A stretch of DNA of 64,000 nucleotides, from positions 53,760,716-53,824,715 of the forward strand of contig CM060969.1 in NCBI GenBank assembly GCA_030765045.1, written 5' to 3'. Each line of letters begins with the position of its first letter. Within the stretch, counting starts at the first letter, position 1. The notes beneath the pieces are model-generated. The model searched no databases, was not told the DNA's origin, and was given only the letters and a program-made list of their open reading frames with translations. This document shows, in pieces, positions 48,601 to 59,849 of the stretch. The DNA is from Tenodera sinensis. Taxonomy: Eukaryota > Arthropoda > Insecta > Mantodea > Mantidae. Both the position numbers and the translations under genes were made by a program.

Positions 48601-50079
48601 AGTAATGGCCCGGAAGCGCACGTTGGCCGGGTACAAGGCATGTCGTTAGCGAGTGCGAGGACTGAAACTGTCACCTTAGCGTTGCCATTTGCGTTGCCCA
48701 AAAAATGAACACTTTTATAAAATGATATAGCCTACCGGCATGAACCTTAGTATTTAATATTTCTTACAGCTGCATCTATTAGCCAAGGCAGTACCTTCCA
48801 TCCTGTATATAACTGCATAGGAAATCACTATCTGTAGTCGCATGCTTTGGTACTTAGAGTGCTAGAATATTGCACACTGTAACGAAGGTTATGCTTTATT
48901 TTCAGTCAGAGAACCATTAAAATTCCATTAAGATTAACATGATGGTGGCGCTATGAACCGCAGTAAGAATACAAAGAATGCGCATAATTTGTTGTTACTT
49001 AAGCTTCTATGTAATAATAAAAAATGAGTGATAATTTAACGTTCGTAACATACAGTAGGGCTTGTTTTGTGCGTTCGCAATGCGGGATTTTTATATTTGA
49101 CCTTTAATAAATAGCAGGGTTACGGCTAGTTAAAGTGCAGAGAACTAAAAAAAACCTAAATGTGTTTGTAATTACCGAATTAAATTGCAGACTCGCACAC
49201 AGTCAAACGTGTAGCAGAGCAGAGCACAACACACTTTTATTTCGCATTTTAACGAGATTTTACCCATGAACTGGCTTAGGTAGTAGCCCATCAGCACCAC
49301 ATGCTTAATGAAACTGAAGGGTCCTTGTTACTTTTGGTTTTCTATAAAATCCTTTCGCATTTATTTTCACACGAGGGAACACGCATATTAACCTCTTTAC
49401 TTCCATTTTCTTTCGCAAAGGCTATTTGACCGTTTAAAACCTTAATTCATGACGATATTATACACTGGAAAGGTTCTTTTGAAAAACACCAACAAAAAAT
49501 CCTCTTAGAGAAAATTATTAATGCGCTCAATTTATTATTCAGTTGATATTGTAGACAGGAGTGTAACATAGAGCAGAGGATGGTTAAAGAGCGTGCTATA
49601 GTAGCATCGTTGCTTTCCATTTGTTTATGAACTTGTGGCTGAGAGACAGAAACTATTTTTTATGTAATAACCATATTATTATTTTCTGTAGAGCTGTAAG
49701 AGGCTTAAAAAATTGCTAGTGTACTGCTGGAGTATTTCATACCTTAGACCATAGAAGAAAATATGTTTATTAAAAAAAATCTGATATGTTGCACTTACAT
49801 GACCTTCCTTACTCTTGTGCCAACCGTTCTTACAAAATCTTATTCCTATCTTCTGCGAGTTAGTTGAGGTAAATATTCGTACAAATTATCTTACTGATTA
49901 TTTCCTTGTGGGTGCAAGGGGAATATGGGAATACAGTAGGCTTTAAGCGATAGTCAAATATTTTAAAGCTTTCAAATTCCGTTCTCTTAGCACGGTTAAC
50001 AAATAAAACATGAACAACGATGCTCCATTTCACGAAAGTTTTAAGTTTTTCGAAACTGACACAAATAACAAGGAATATC
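48601..50079. other. Gene-free stretch
   Basis: AT-rich, short frames only. No repeat or gene recognised. Confidence 0.4.
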
Positions 50080-50270
50080 TCCGAAATGGTTCACTCTACA
50101 AGAAAATTTATTCAGACATAAATTGCGTGTTTCAGCGAGATCTATATTTTTTTGCACAGTAAGCTTTGTCTATCTCTTACGGTTTACGAGTAAATAGGAC
50201 TACATACGCTATAGCCAGAAAATTCAAAATATACATTTCATTTGTCATACAAATATCTTAAGCATGCGGT
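50080..50270 (-). repeat. Dispersed repeat R, 3' part, copy on -
   Basis: Read on -: AAATGAAATGTATATTTTGA, GGCTATAGCGTATGTAGTCC, CGTAAACCGTAAGAGATAGA. It matches 51975-52100 and 16395-16520 in the same order. Confidence 0.75.
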
Positions 50271-50539
50271 CAGTAATAGCGGTATTGCAATTCTCTCAAC
50301 AGCAGCAAAATGCTTCTAAACTGGGTTATGCACTGCGTGAAAATGTCTATATGATAAGAATATGGAGATGAATATACTTGAAACCAAGATTATTCTATTC
50401 AGACTTACAGAAAGCTGCAAAAGTGGACTTAAGAGGGGATGAAATTCAAAACTTAACGCATTTGGCTACCAACCAATGAGTTTGAAATTGTATGAAAACT
50501 GAATGTGATCAAAGACAAGTTCCTGAGGCTGCTATAATC

Positions 50540-50885
50540 TTCAAAACCTAGTGAGGCTCGAATTTGGGAGGTCCTGGGTTCGTTTCTTGTTCACTGCTTA
50601 TTCTGACCTTGAGACTTTCGTGTTCTTCCTTGGTGGTTTCTCATTTACCACAACATCCTTCTCACCATTTTGCGTTCATCTCATATCCTTCTCTCTTTCA
50701 GGCGTGGTTTTGAGGAGGGGGACTTGGCACCTCGACCGAGAGGCACCTGATGGGAGGATGGATGAGGCAAATGGATCCTCATGGCAACACTCCTGCTAAG
50801 TAGGTGGCAGGTCCCCGGCATTTTCCCAATTTCCCAAGGTCTCAGTCCGTTCCCTCCCACATCCGTTCGGGTTCGCACTCCCAAG
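50540..50885 (+). repeat. Possible SINE remnant with GC-rich tail
   Basis: GGAGGTCCTGGGTTCGTTTC (50569-50588) resembles a degenerate B box. A pyrimidine-rich and then GC-rich body follows, unlike the AT-rich surroundings. No second copy was found here, so the call is tentative. Confidence 0.4.
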
Positions 50886-50999
50886 GTGGACGCGAGATTC
50901 TAAATGCGGGTATCCTCCCGCTCTTGGACTTGTACCATTCCATGAAAGACATCTAACGGCATGAAGGTTGAAATGACATAGTTAATGTAACGAAATTGG

Positions 51000-51135
51000 G
51001 GAACAGCAAATTCGTAGGTTATGGAAATCCATCCCAGCATTCGCCTGGCCACCCGGAAAACCTCCAAAAAAACGCACAGATCAGGAATGTCGGTTGCAGG
51101 GGTCGAATCCGAGACATTCCGAAAGTGGGTCACAA
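51000..51135 (-). repeat. SINE-like repeat, family A
   Basis: Read on -: TCGGATTCGACCCCTGCAAC (B-box-like), TTCCTGATCTG, a T-run, GGAGGTTTTCCGGG, CAGGCGAATGCTGGGATGG. Same order as 1325-1500 and 12190-12345. Confidence 0.6.
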
Positions 51136-51534
51136 ACGTTACCGATCGGTGGGCGTGGTTTTAAATTTCGTGACGTTGGGTGACGGACAGACGGCCCGAA
51201 TGCGGCTCTAAGGAGAGAGTATTACCGCGGACATCTGTGGGCTGCTTGGTTGTCGGATTGTTCATCGCTCGGGCAGTGTGTCGATCTTCCAGCCTGAAAT
51301 TGTTAGGGTCTGTTCGCGCAACCCTCTATCCTTTCTGCCTTCGGTTAGTGGTACCTTTAGTTCATCCCTTCGGGGTGGTAGCTACACTGGATCTATGTAG
51401 TGCGCGAGGCGTATTCCTCCTCTCCCCATACATATCACCTATACCTCTAATGGCCAGAACACTTAATAATTATGAAGTAAGGGTTAGGTCTTCGTTAAAT
51501 ATTGTAATAAGATTAGAAAGCCTGTATTAAATTG
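51136..51534. other. Gene-free stretch
   Basis: Mixed composition, no recognised motif. Confidence 0.35.
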
Positions 51535-51676
51535 TACAGTTTACTTTCTCCACTAGTATGTAGAGGAAGTTTTGTATTCCACACAAAAATTCATGTCGAG
51601 ATTTCACCGCAAATATGTTTTGAAGCCCCCTGAATTCTCAAAAGAGTATTTTTAGAAAAGGGTCCGCGTATGTGTA

Positions 51677-51766
<90 letters not shown>

Positions 51767-52105
51767 GTGTGTGTGTGGACAGCATAACTGAAAAACGAAA
51801 AATGTGTTGAAAACAAAAGTTAGTATTTATGTTTAATGTCTTTCAAGGATGCGACACGGAGATTTTGAAGAAAATTGCTGCACCCTAACATTTACATGGG
51901 AAATGTTTCGAAAATCTTGATTTTCTTGAAAATGGTGCTAACGATTTTGATTAAAATCACATATGTTTAAGATATTTTTATGACAAGTGAAATGTATATT
52001 TTGAATTTTCTGGCCTATAGCGTATGTGGACCTGTTTGCTCTGGATAACTTTTGAATAACTCGTACACTGCAAGAGATAGACAAAATCTTACTATACAAA
52101 ATATG
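51535..52105 (+). repeat. Dispersed repeat R, copy with (GT)n core
   Basis: Full-length-like copy co-linear with 16046-16640, carrying a (CT)n plus (GT)n tract at 51678-51776 where the other copy has unique sequence. It ends at AATCTTACTATACAAAATATG, directly against a mariner/Tc1-like end at 52106. Confidence 0.8.
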
Positions 52106-52560
52106 TACGGGGTGGGCCAAAAGTCGGATCGGATACCTTCTAAGTTTGTGTAGAAATAATAAACTTGCATAAGTGACGTAAACGCGTTATTTATTACTGC
52201 ACTCATAAGGAATGGAAATATGAAAAGATAAAAATAAAGGAGCCAGTCAGCGTCATCCTTAAACATCTAATATTTCGGTATGTTCACCATGATTTTCAGC
52301 GCACAGATGAATGCGCCGCCATGTCCGTCTGCTTGCCCACCTGAGCATTTCGGGAGTGATCGTTCTGAAGATCTCTCTCTCTCTGTCTCTCTCTTCGGTT
52401 GCTCAACGGAAGAGATCCGAATCCCTCCAAGATTTTCTTTTAAGTAGGAGCACAGCCTGTTGTCGCACATTGTCAGGTCGGGGCTTCTTGGAGGCAAAGT
52501 GAGAGGTCGACCTCGTCCAATTCAACGGAACATGATGCCATAGGAGCGTAGGTCATTGAT
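52106..52560 (-). pseudogene. C-terminal part of a mariner/Tc1-like transposase with TIR
   Basis: The outer end reads GGGGTGGGCCAAAAGTCGG, similar to the end at 61970-62000 (GGGCTGGGCCAAAAGTTG on -). Inside on -: LPPRSPDLTMCDNRLCSYLK (third catalytic Asp region of DDE/D transposases) at about 52440-52500, then a (CT)n expansion (52371-52399) and, in another frame, ITPEMLRWASRRTWRRIHLC and ENHGEHTEILDV, the usual C-terminus. The N-terminal two thirds are missing. Confidence 0.75.
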
Positions 52561-52649
52561 GCTAATGCTGCAGGTTCAAGGGGTATTTCTCCGGTATACT
52601 TTTCACCCTGTAATATTGAAGATATGACTTTCACATCATTAAACCCAGA

Positions 52650-53982
52650 TTACATTGAGCAATTCTCTGCAGCTTTGAAGAACATGAAACTCCTTTGTTC
52701 CAGGTACTTCTTTTCTGGAAACATTGTTAAGATATTCATAGCACGCTTGAGTGGCAGGGTTGCGCTTTCCAATGCAATAATAACTTTTGGAATACAATAA
52801 AAATGCGTCTTATTATACGCAAGGGAAGTGACGATGGTAGTAGCCTTGATCGATTTCTTGGCCTTGGCGATGCAGGAAGCGTCCGTTTCATCAAAGTCGT
52901 TTACTATACTTTTATTGTCATTTAGGTCCTCAGTGTAATAATACCGCCTGCGGTGCCGTAGTAGTAAAAGCACTACAACAACATCAGTGTAATAAAAGGC
53001 AGCAGACAGCCAAGTTCTCCTGCGGGTAAGTATCGGCTCAGGTGGAAGATGAGTTGCCGGTAACTTCTCTTTGAATAACTGCAAAAGTGTTGGGGCTTTC
53101 AAGAAAACCTTCTTGACCCAAGATATCACGCTGTTCACATCAACAAAATGGCTTCTAGCCTCCTCCGCAAGGCGGTGCAGGCCAAGAGCCAAACATGGAA
53201 CACGCAGCATGCTTGAATAAGACTGGAGAACTTCCCCTGCCTTCAACATGTAGGCAGCTCTATCTGTCACTAAAAACAGGAACTGACTATCCCGATTCTC
53301 TTCTGGCCACAATATGTGTAAAGCTATTGCGGTGTTGTTAGATTTTTCTAGAATTAGATGAGGCTTACCTGGTTCTTTTGGGTCCAATTTCCCTACTACC
53401 TAATTCACAATAAAACGACTGCAACTATCAGTTGTCTCATCAACAGACCACCAGAAATAGTGATCCCCTTTATCTTTTCTTGTTTTATGCAGTGTGTTCT
53501 GGTAAATAGGAACTAAATTATTCTTCCTTGCAGTGGATTCATTAGGTATAATGTGGCCAATGATCTCTTCAAAAAGTGTTTTCATGGTCAGGTTCGTTAG
53601 CACGTTCCATGGTACGTTTGCAGATACCAAAGCCTGGCAAAGGCGAAGGTTAAAGTTATATTCAGGTTTGTCAACTGTGGAAGAAATAAGCGTCTGCCTA
53701 CTGATGCAACACTAGCATTAATCAAAGCTGCAGATTTCTACTGCTCAGTATGAGATTTCTTCTCACATTTTACCTGAATTTAAAAACACAGATCATAAAT
53801 ACAGTTCTGCAAGCGTGCTACAGTATAGTAAACACACTTCAGTAAGATAATGCCTGCAGTTTTTAGGTTATTTACAAAAAACGTACTTATTTTGAGCATG
53901 CCTGACAAAAGACTATTCGATCGTCTGTAGTAAAGTTGGGATCTGTAGCAATCCATTGGCTCAGTAAGTGCGATTTAGGCAT
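52650..53982 (-). pseudogene. hAT-like (CGGBP1-related) transposase relic
   Basis: On -, ATG 53982 opens MPKSHLLSQWIATDPNF with FCQACS, a degenerate BED-type finger, and stops after about 32 codons. Further frames give CQALVSANVPWNVL-like words (about 53630), IIPNESTARKNNL, YFWWSVDETTDSCSRF (DETTD with the first acidic residue, about 53420), FLFLVTDRAAYMLKAGEV (about 53270), and a C-terminus ending at 52650. This arrangement matches hAT-type transposases related to vertebrate CGGBP1. A SINE tail (52943-52984) is inserted in frame. Terminal repeats were not found. Confidence 0.75.
52943..52984 (+). mobile_element. 42-bp SINE-C tail with 12-bp target duplication, inside the hAT relic
   Basis: The insert (TACCGCCTGCGGTGCCGTAG...CACTACAACAACA) matches the last part of the SINE at 19071-19316, with an 11-base internal deletion. 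TCAGTGTAATAA flanks it exactly at 52931-52942 and 52985-52996. Insert plus duplication is 54 bases, so it adds 18 codons without breaking the frame. Confidence 0.93.
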
Positions 53983-54404
53983 TGTTCCGCTATATAACAA
54001 TTCAAGTTAAAAAGTATTGCAGCAACCATTCACCAGGTTGTTGTATTAACGTCCTGCTTGTTGAGCTCTATTCCTACGACTGCAAGCTCCTCCTTACCAA
54101 TCTGTGCTCCTGACTTTCTTCTTACTGCCTTAAGCAGTCACCCGAAGTCACATGTGCAATGGGATGTGCTGCATCTTAGCGCTATTACGCTGAACTATCC
54201 GGTCCTAATGCTTGTTGTGGCAGAAAAATTTGAATAAGGAAGAACAACTGTTTATGTCATTTTAGGTCGCAGCCCTTCAAATAGGCATTTTCAGGTGTAA
54301 TGAAAGTCATATATTCTGCTTTAGAATGCGTGAAATGAACATGTCTTGAAATTAGTTGGTTAAATGGCAAGGAAGAAAATAGGTTAAATCCTAAAAATTC
54401 GGGC
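53983..54404. other. Gene-free stretch
   Basis: Nothing recognised between the hAT relic and the LINE 3' end. Confidence 0.4.
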
Positions 54405-54477
54405 CCTAGTTATAGCAGTACATGGCCGTGGACCTATGTCGTAGGCTCACAGTTGTGCGAGCGGGTGAGGTGTCTAG

Positions 54478-57116
54478 AATATTTTTATACGTTTGTGCTT
54501 TCGGTGCTTTGGCTCGTCACTGTCGATGTTAGTTATGAGCTGGTTGTCATGTTGTCTGATGCGCGCCCACGTTCGTGTGACTGCATTGTGTATTGCATCT
54601 GCTGTATAGGGTGTGTTAAGGTTCTGATGAATGGTTTGGTTGCGGGTAAGTATGGGGCAACGTAATATTTTTCTAAGGAATCAATTTTGGACAATTTGTA
54701 GCTTGTTTAGCACTGTTTTTATGCATTTGCCCAGGCCACGGACGCGTAAAGTAGGGCGGACAGTATAAAGGATCTGTATAGTGCAATTTTGGAAGCGGGT
54801 ACGTAATTCCTTGATACCGAAGACGGGGGTGCACATCTTTAAACCTTGCCGCCCTTTGTTGGTAGCATTTGTTAGGTGGTAGTTCGAAGAGCGTCGTTGG
54901 TCTAAGGTGACTCCCAAGTACTTCACTTGCTGGCGACAGTGCTATCTTTGACCACCGACCGGGAGGTCCATCGTCAGAAATTTCAGCTTTTTTGTAAAAT
55001 AGATAAGTTGGCATTTATTTGCATTAATTTCTATTTTCCAGTCAGGTAGCCATGAAAGGAAGTGGTCAGTGTTCCGCTGCATCTCAGGGAGGCCAAATCG
55101 ATATTTCTATGGCGGTTGTAGATTGCAGTGTCGTCAGCGTACATAGCAACTTTGCTTCTGCCATTCACGGGAGTCATTTGTAAATATATAATATACAAAA
55201 ACGGGGACATGACTGCCCCTTGTGGCACGCCAGCTTGCATTATTCACTCATGTGAAGAGGAACGACCCACCTGAACGTAGAAGTGCCTGTTTTTGTAAAA
55301 ACCTATGGATTAAAAATAAATGATTTCGAAGGCCGCGAAAATTTTGGTGTAATTTGTAAATTAGGCCATCTTGCCAACAGTGATCAAATGCAGCTTCTAC
55401 GTCTAAAAATAGTGCCAATGTACAAGCCGCATTGTTAAACTGTTCAGTGATGTCATCAACAAGCCTTAGTAGCTGTAGTTCAGTAGAATGACCTTTTCTG
55501 AAGCCAAATTTGCTTTTTCAACCGAAAAAGTATAAGTCCTTCGAACAGTTTTCCAATGTTGAATAATAGACTAATGGGGCGGTAATTTTGAGGGTGCCTG
55601 GTGCTCTTCTCTGGTTTTGGTAACATTATAACCTTGACTTGTTTCCAAGTGCGGGGAAAGTGGTTGCATTTAAGGCAAGCACTAATAAGTTTTGTTAACT
55701 GCAACAGGGCTTTCCTCGGGATGTGTGTGAGCTCCTCATTAATTATCCTGCCCGGGCTTGCGGCTTTACCATTTGGTAATTTTTTAATATATTTAATATA
55801 TATTGATGTGTAATCAGTTTCAGTGATTCCTCGTGCTTCTGCGCCACCCAGGCTTGTACCCAGTGTTCAATGTTTTCTTGAACAGGGTTGGTGGTGGGAT
55901 TGTCAGAGGAAATTTCCGTGAGACAATCAGCAAACACGGCTTTCTCCTCTGAGGAGAAGTGTAGGCTGAGTTGATTGTGGAGCGCCTCAGTGCCAGGTTA
56001 ATGCTCGAAAAGTCTTAAATGCCTTTACTAATTTCCACAAGGAGTTGTCCGAATGGGTAGTACTCAGTATTTTATTTTCCCACTGTTCAATTTTGTTTAT
56101 GTTAACTTGACGCCGAATGATGTTGCGTAACCATTGTGCTAGAATTTTTATTCAGGCTGGCGATTTTGCCTCCAGAGCCCCATCAGGCGTCTTCGTCTGG
56201 CAATAAGGACCTCCACCTTGGGGTACGTGCAAAAGCTGAGTTGACTTCTGGTGTACGTGGTAACGCTTATCTTGGTTGTGTGGAGCAAGGCGGTAAAATT
56301 TTCAACCGCGGCGGCTAGTTCCACCTCACTGGAGTATGATAGCTTAGCCTGAGTTGCGGCATCTTGTGCATTTCTATCTTGTATTTCTGTCAATCTATTT
56401 CCGCGCGATGGAGTACCTTGGGCGCCTGTGCAGTGATGGTACCGCAGATCTCGAAATGCACTGGCTGATGGTCGGAGTCCAGGCTATGATACACATTAAA
56501 GTTTCGTAAAATGCCGCATGTTTTATAAGTACGAAGTCCAAAACCTCAGGTTCAAAATGACCTGAGTGGTGGCAAAAGGTGGGATCAAGGGGGGCGTGTA
56601 CCTCCACATTGTCATGTTCTAAAATAAATTCTGCTAGAAGATTTCCGTCCACGTTTGCCCGGCGTGACTGCCACCAAGGGTGTTGGGCGTTGAAATCTCC
56701 TGCAATGATAATATGATCCCCCAAATCGAGGATTCTTTTAGGTCTCTTAAGAAAAAGGGGGAATTAGGAAGCCAGTAAAGCGCTACCAATATCACCGTTT
56801 TATTTTTTATCTGTGCTTCTATTGCTGCGCACTCCAGTGCTTCTACTGTAGGAAGCGAGACGGAAGCATGAGCAATTGTGCTTTTTAATAGAATGGCTGT
56901 GCCTCCCCCCTATCGGCCAAGTCTGTCAGTCCTAAAAATGTCGTATCCTTGGTGTTTAAAAGTAAACTCCGGTTGTAATTTTGTTTCGCAAATAAATGCG
57001 ACTTCAATTTTGTTGCGCCTCAGGTAGTTCTCCAATTCGTATTGCTTCCTCAAGATGCCGTCAGCATTCCACAGGAGAGCCCGCCTTAAAGATGTGCTTC
57101 CCCTTGCAGTGGCCAT
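54478..57116 (-). pseudogene. LINE J3 ORF2, endonuclease plus reverse transcriptase, decayed
   Basis: On -, ATG 57116 opens LRRALLWNADGILRKQYELE and VAFICETKL (endonuclease). Then come IIIAGDFNAQHPWWQSR (about 56710), the EN/RT linker, QNYRPISLLFNIGKLFEGLI (about 55600), MQAGVPQGAVMSPFLYIIY (about 55240), MYADDTAIYNRH (about 55140), and the thumb with MKYLGVTLDQRRSS (about 54920). Pieces lie in different frames with several stops, so it is inactive. Motif order and spacing follow J1 ORF2. The stop corresponds to the TAG near 54478. Confidence 0.85.
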
Positions 57117-59525
57117 TTACTCCAGGATGGTGGTGATGAAACATAGAACGGCCTCGAGTTTTTCCCAAGTACTCGTACATTTCCTGAATTTTGTTTGGAA
57201 TGGTTTAATTTTGGGCAGAAGTGCCGGGAAGTTAAGGGATTTAGTAGAGAGGATATTTCGGAAAGATCTAATAGGTCAGATGAGAACTCCTCGGAGGAAA
57301 GAGATTGTGTAGCGGGACCAATAGGTGGCGGCTGAGGTATAATTTCCCATAGGGCTGCCCCAGCAAATGACAATCCTGTTATCACCAGGGCAGGATTTGT
57401 AATGTGCTTTGGCCCTGGTGAAGCACTTTGGGTTGTCCTGGCAAGTACAGCAAGTTGACGGCGGTGGCATTCGTGCACAAACGTTTCACACCCGCTATAA
57501 CTGGCAGGATGTGCCTCCCCGCAATTAATGCAAAGAGGTACTATGTCATCCTTGGCCTTTTTCGGGCTCTCGGCCAGGTGGTGGAAGCCACTGCAGAGGA
57601 CGCACCGGGAGTTAAATTACAAAATTTGTATGTGTGCCCCAGTTTTTGGCAATTAAAACACTGTGTTATATTGTTGTTTGTTTTGAGGACCTCCAAGGTG
57701 ACCATCATGTTATAGACGACCCGCTCCTTGAATTCTAGATTTTTTGGTGTGCGTGCTAAACTTACCAGAAAATTTGGTAAGAATCGCCCTCGTGATTTTA
57801 GTTGTCTAACTTGCACCTCCGTGTAACCTTTCTCCTCAAGGTACCTATCCCTTTAGTACGGATCTACCGGTGTGGTTTGCAGGTATAGTCTAGTTTTACA
57901 AGCTTTGGTGTAGATGTCGGTTGATGGTGCAGATTGGTTTTCTATATTGTCACTAGCGGTGGGAGGGTCCGGCTTTGGATGTCTAACCACCCGAGCGACC
58001 ATTTCCCTACTGCTTACTTCGCCGGCCGCTTCTGGGACCGTCGAGCAAGACAGTGCCAGTGGACAGAAAACCGAGAGGATTAGGTGAAGGGTGTGGTAGT
58101 GCCAATTGTGGAGCACATATGGCGGTTTAGGTATTTGAGGGGATAGCAGTACTTACCAGCCAAGGGCATCCTTGGGCAAGCAGTAGCTCTGCCGCCGTCT
58201 AGGTAGACGATGGTCATATTGCCCCAGCGTGTTGACCAACTGGTTAGAGTGAGGTGTGAGTTTGGCATACATTGTGCGAGTCCTGTCTCACACAATGTCT
58301 TCAATGTATGGGATGCCGGATTAAGTGTGGAGGATGGGTAATGGGAATCTAAGCTCGGTATCATAGATCATCCTAAGCACCCCGTTCTGCACGGCCTGCA
58401 GCCTGCGGATGGTGGAACGAGCCACCGTTCCCGAGACCCCGCACCTACAAAGTATCAGCGGCGGGATGATCGCACGGTACAAGCGTAGTTTCAGGTGAGT
58501 AGGAATATGGGATATAGCTGTCTCAGGGCGCCGTGTACCAGACCGACCTTTATCCTGACATGTGGAGTGAAGGTTAGACCGCGGTCAAGTAGTACTCCTA
58601 GGTACTTGGCGGAGTTAACCCAGGGGATTCTTCTCCGCCGCAGTGCCAGGGATACACCCGGCCACCAGTTTCGAACTTTGCTCAGTAGAAGAGCACGACT
58701 CTTCTGTGGGCTAATGACCATTCTCCGCTGTTCACTCTACCTGCCAATGGCGTCGAGCTGTCTCTGTATTGGGGGGAAGCAATATCGAACATTTTTGCTC
58801 TGAGGACTTCGTCTGCATACTGGCACGTAACAGTATGCAGTTCCACGGGTAGCTCAGACGTGTAGGCAGCGAAGAGTAACTGTGATAGCACGCTACCTTC
58901 CGGTAACCATAAAGCGCAGTGGTTTGTCGCTGCGTGATGCGAAGCTGTAGTGGGGGATGCCCAATGCAGCCAGTCGCTGCATGGTGGGCTCGGCGTCCGC
59001 TTTCCGCTGCAGAAATAGTTTTATGCAGCTGCGTGAATACTGCAGCTTGAAGGAACTGGTCGGTAGAGAGGTCCTGAGAACTGACGGTGTCACTAGGTTT
59101 GTGCCGGGTTTTCTTATTCCCGGACTTGGAGTTTGGATTCTCGACATCAGAGTCGCTGCTGTCATGCCCACTGCCAATTTGGAGACTGCGCTGCCAGCCT
59201 TCTTCTAGTTCGATCAGTTCCCACTTCTTGAGTTGGTGTTCGCGGTAACAGAAGGTGAGATTTACAGCAATTTTTCGGAAGTCCGTGGGTTGACTTCCGG
59301 AAGCAGACCTTGATAATAGGTGATTTCACCTTCTAACTCCCCTACCTCCTTTTGGAGCTGTTGATAATGGTATTCTTCTTTAGGATCAGCTTCTACGTCC
59401 GCGCCAGTAGTCTCGGTGTTTGCTGCTTTCACTGTAGTTCCTTGCGCAGACAGCTTATGAACTGCGGTAAGTGATGTTGTGGCAGCCACTACTACGTTGA
59501 CATTGTCCACGGTGGTAGACGCCAT
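57086..59525 (-). pseudogene. LINE J3 ORF1 (gag-like), split by a nested LINE
   Basis: ATG 59525 opens MASTTVDNVNVVVAAT, an Ala/Thr-rich N-terminus. A coiled-coil-like stretch (YQQLQKEVGELEGEITYYQG) at about 59330 matches J1 ORF1. The central domain (SFKLQYSRSCIKLFLQRKAD, about 59050) stops at 58905 where the nested RT begins, and resumes at 57840 with EEKGYTEVQVRQL and MMVTLEVLKT. Zinc knuckles follow (CFNCQKLGHTYKFC at about 57650, others degraded). About 13 codons present in J1 at the join are missing here. Confidence 0.8.
57841..58905 (-). mobile_element. Nested 5'-truncated LINE fragment (third family)
   Basis: On -: EGSVLSQLLFAAYTSELP and CQYADE (RT PQG-like and a decayed YADD, 58890-58810), WVNSAKYLGVLLDRGLTF (about 58600), a C-terminal region (about 58100-58450), then a 3' UTR ending in an inverted pair plus GGATAGGTAC at 57841. 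It is inserted in J3 ORF1. The same terminus appears at 10656-10702. Confidence 0.8.
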
Positions 59526-59800
59526 TTCACTGAAAAATCACTGCCGGTTTGGTGCAGGGACGCGGTTGTGAGAACCGCAACGGCACTGGGCCGCGCGTCC
59601 CACGTAGGTACTATCACTATCACTATGTGTATTACTTTCAGTGCACTACAAAAGAAGAATAACCGCTTCTTTCACTTTAAGTTCGATTGCACTTCACCAA
59701 TTTAGAAGTTTATTTTCTCACGAACTTTTGAGTATTTTTCAAATCTCACTTCGCCAAAAAACACAATAGTTCCGTCTTTGCTGCGACCAATGAGGGCTAA
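59526..59800 (-). other. Probable 5' leader of LINE J3
   Basis: Upstream of the ORF1 ATG on -; GC-rich close to the ATG like the J1 leader, with inverted words GGACGCG/CGCGTCC. The outer limit at about 59800 is an estimate set by the start of LINE J4. Confidence 0.45.
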
Positions 59801-59849
59801 AATTGTTTAAGCCCATCACCGTAAAGGTTATAAAGCCCAATCAGGGCAA

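Larger units (their letters stand above)
54405..59800 (-). mobile_element. Jockey-type LINE (J3), decayed, nearly full length
   Basis: Reads on - from a leader (about 59800-59526) through ORF1 (59525-57086, with a nested insert at 57841-58905) and ORF2 (57116 to about 54478) to a short 3' UTR. It is related to J1 but a different subfamily: the ORF2 starts share about two thirds of residues, and the 3' UTR is different. Many stops and frame changes make it older than J1. Confidence 0.85.

Noticed and set aside
48205..48649. Three overlapping Tyr/Arg/Val-rich frames
   Set aside because: The same 34-bp unit read in three frames; not a gene.
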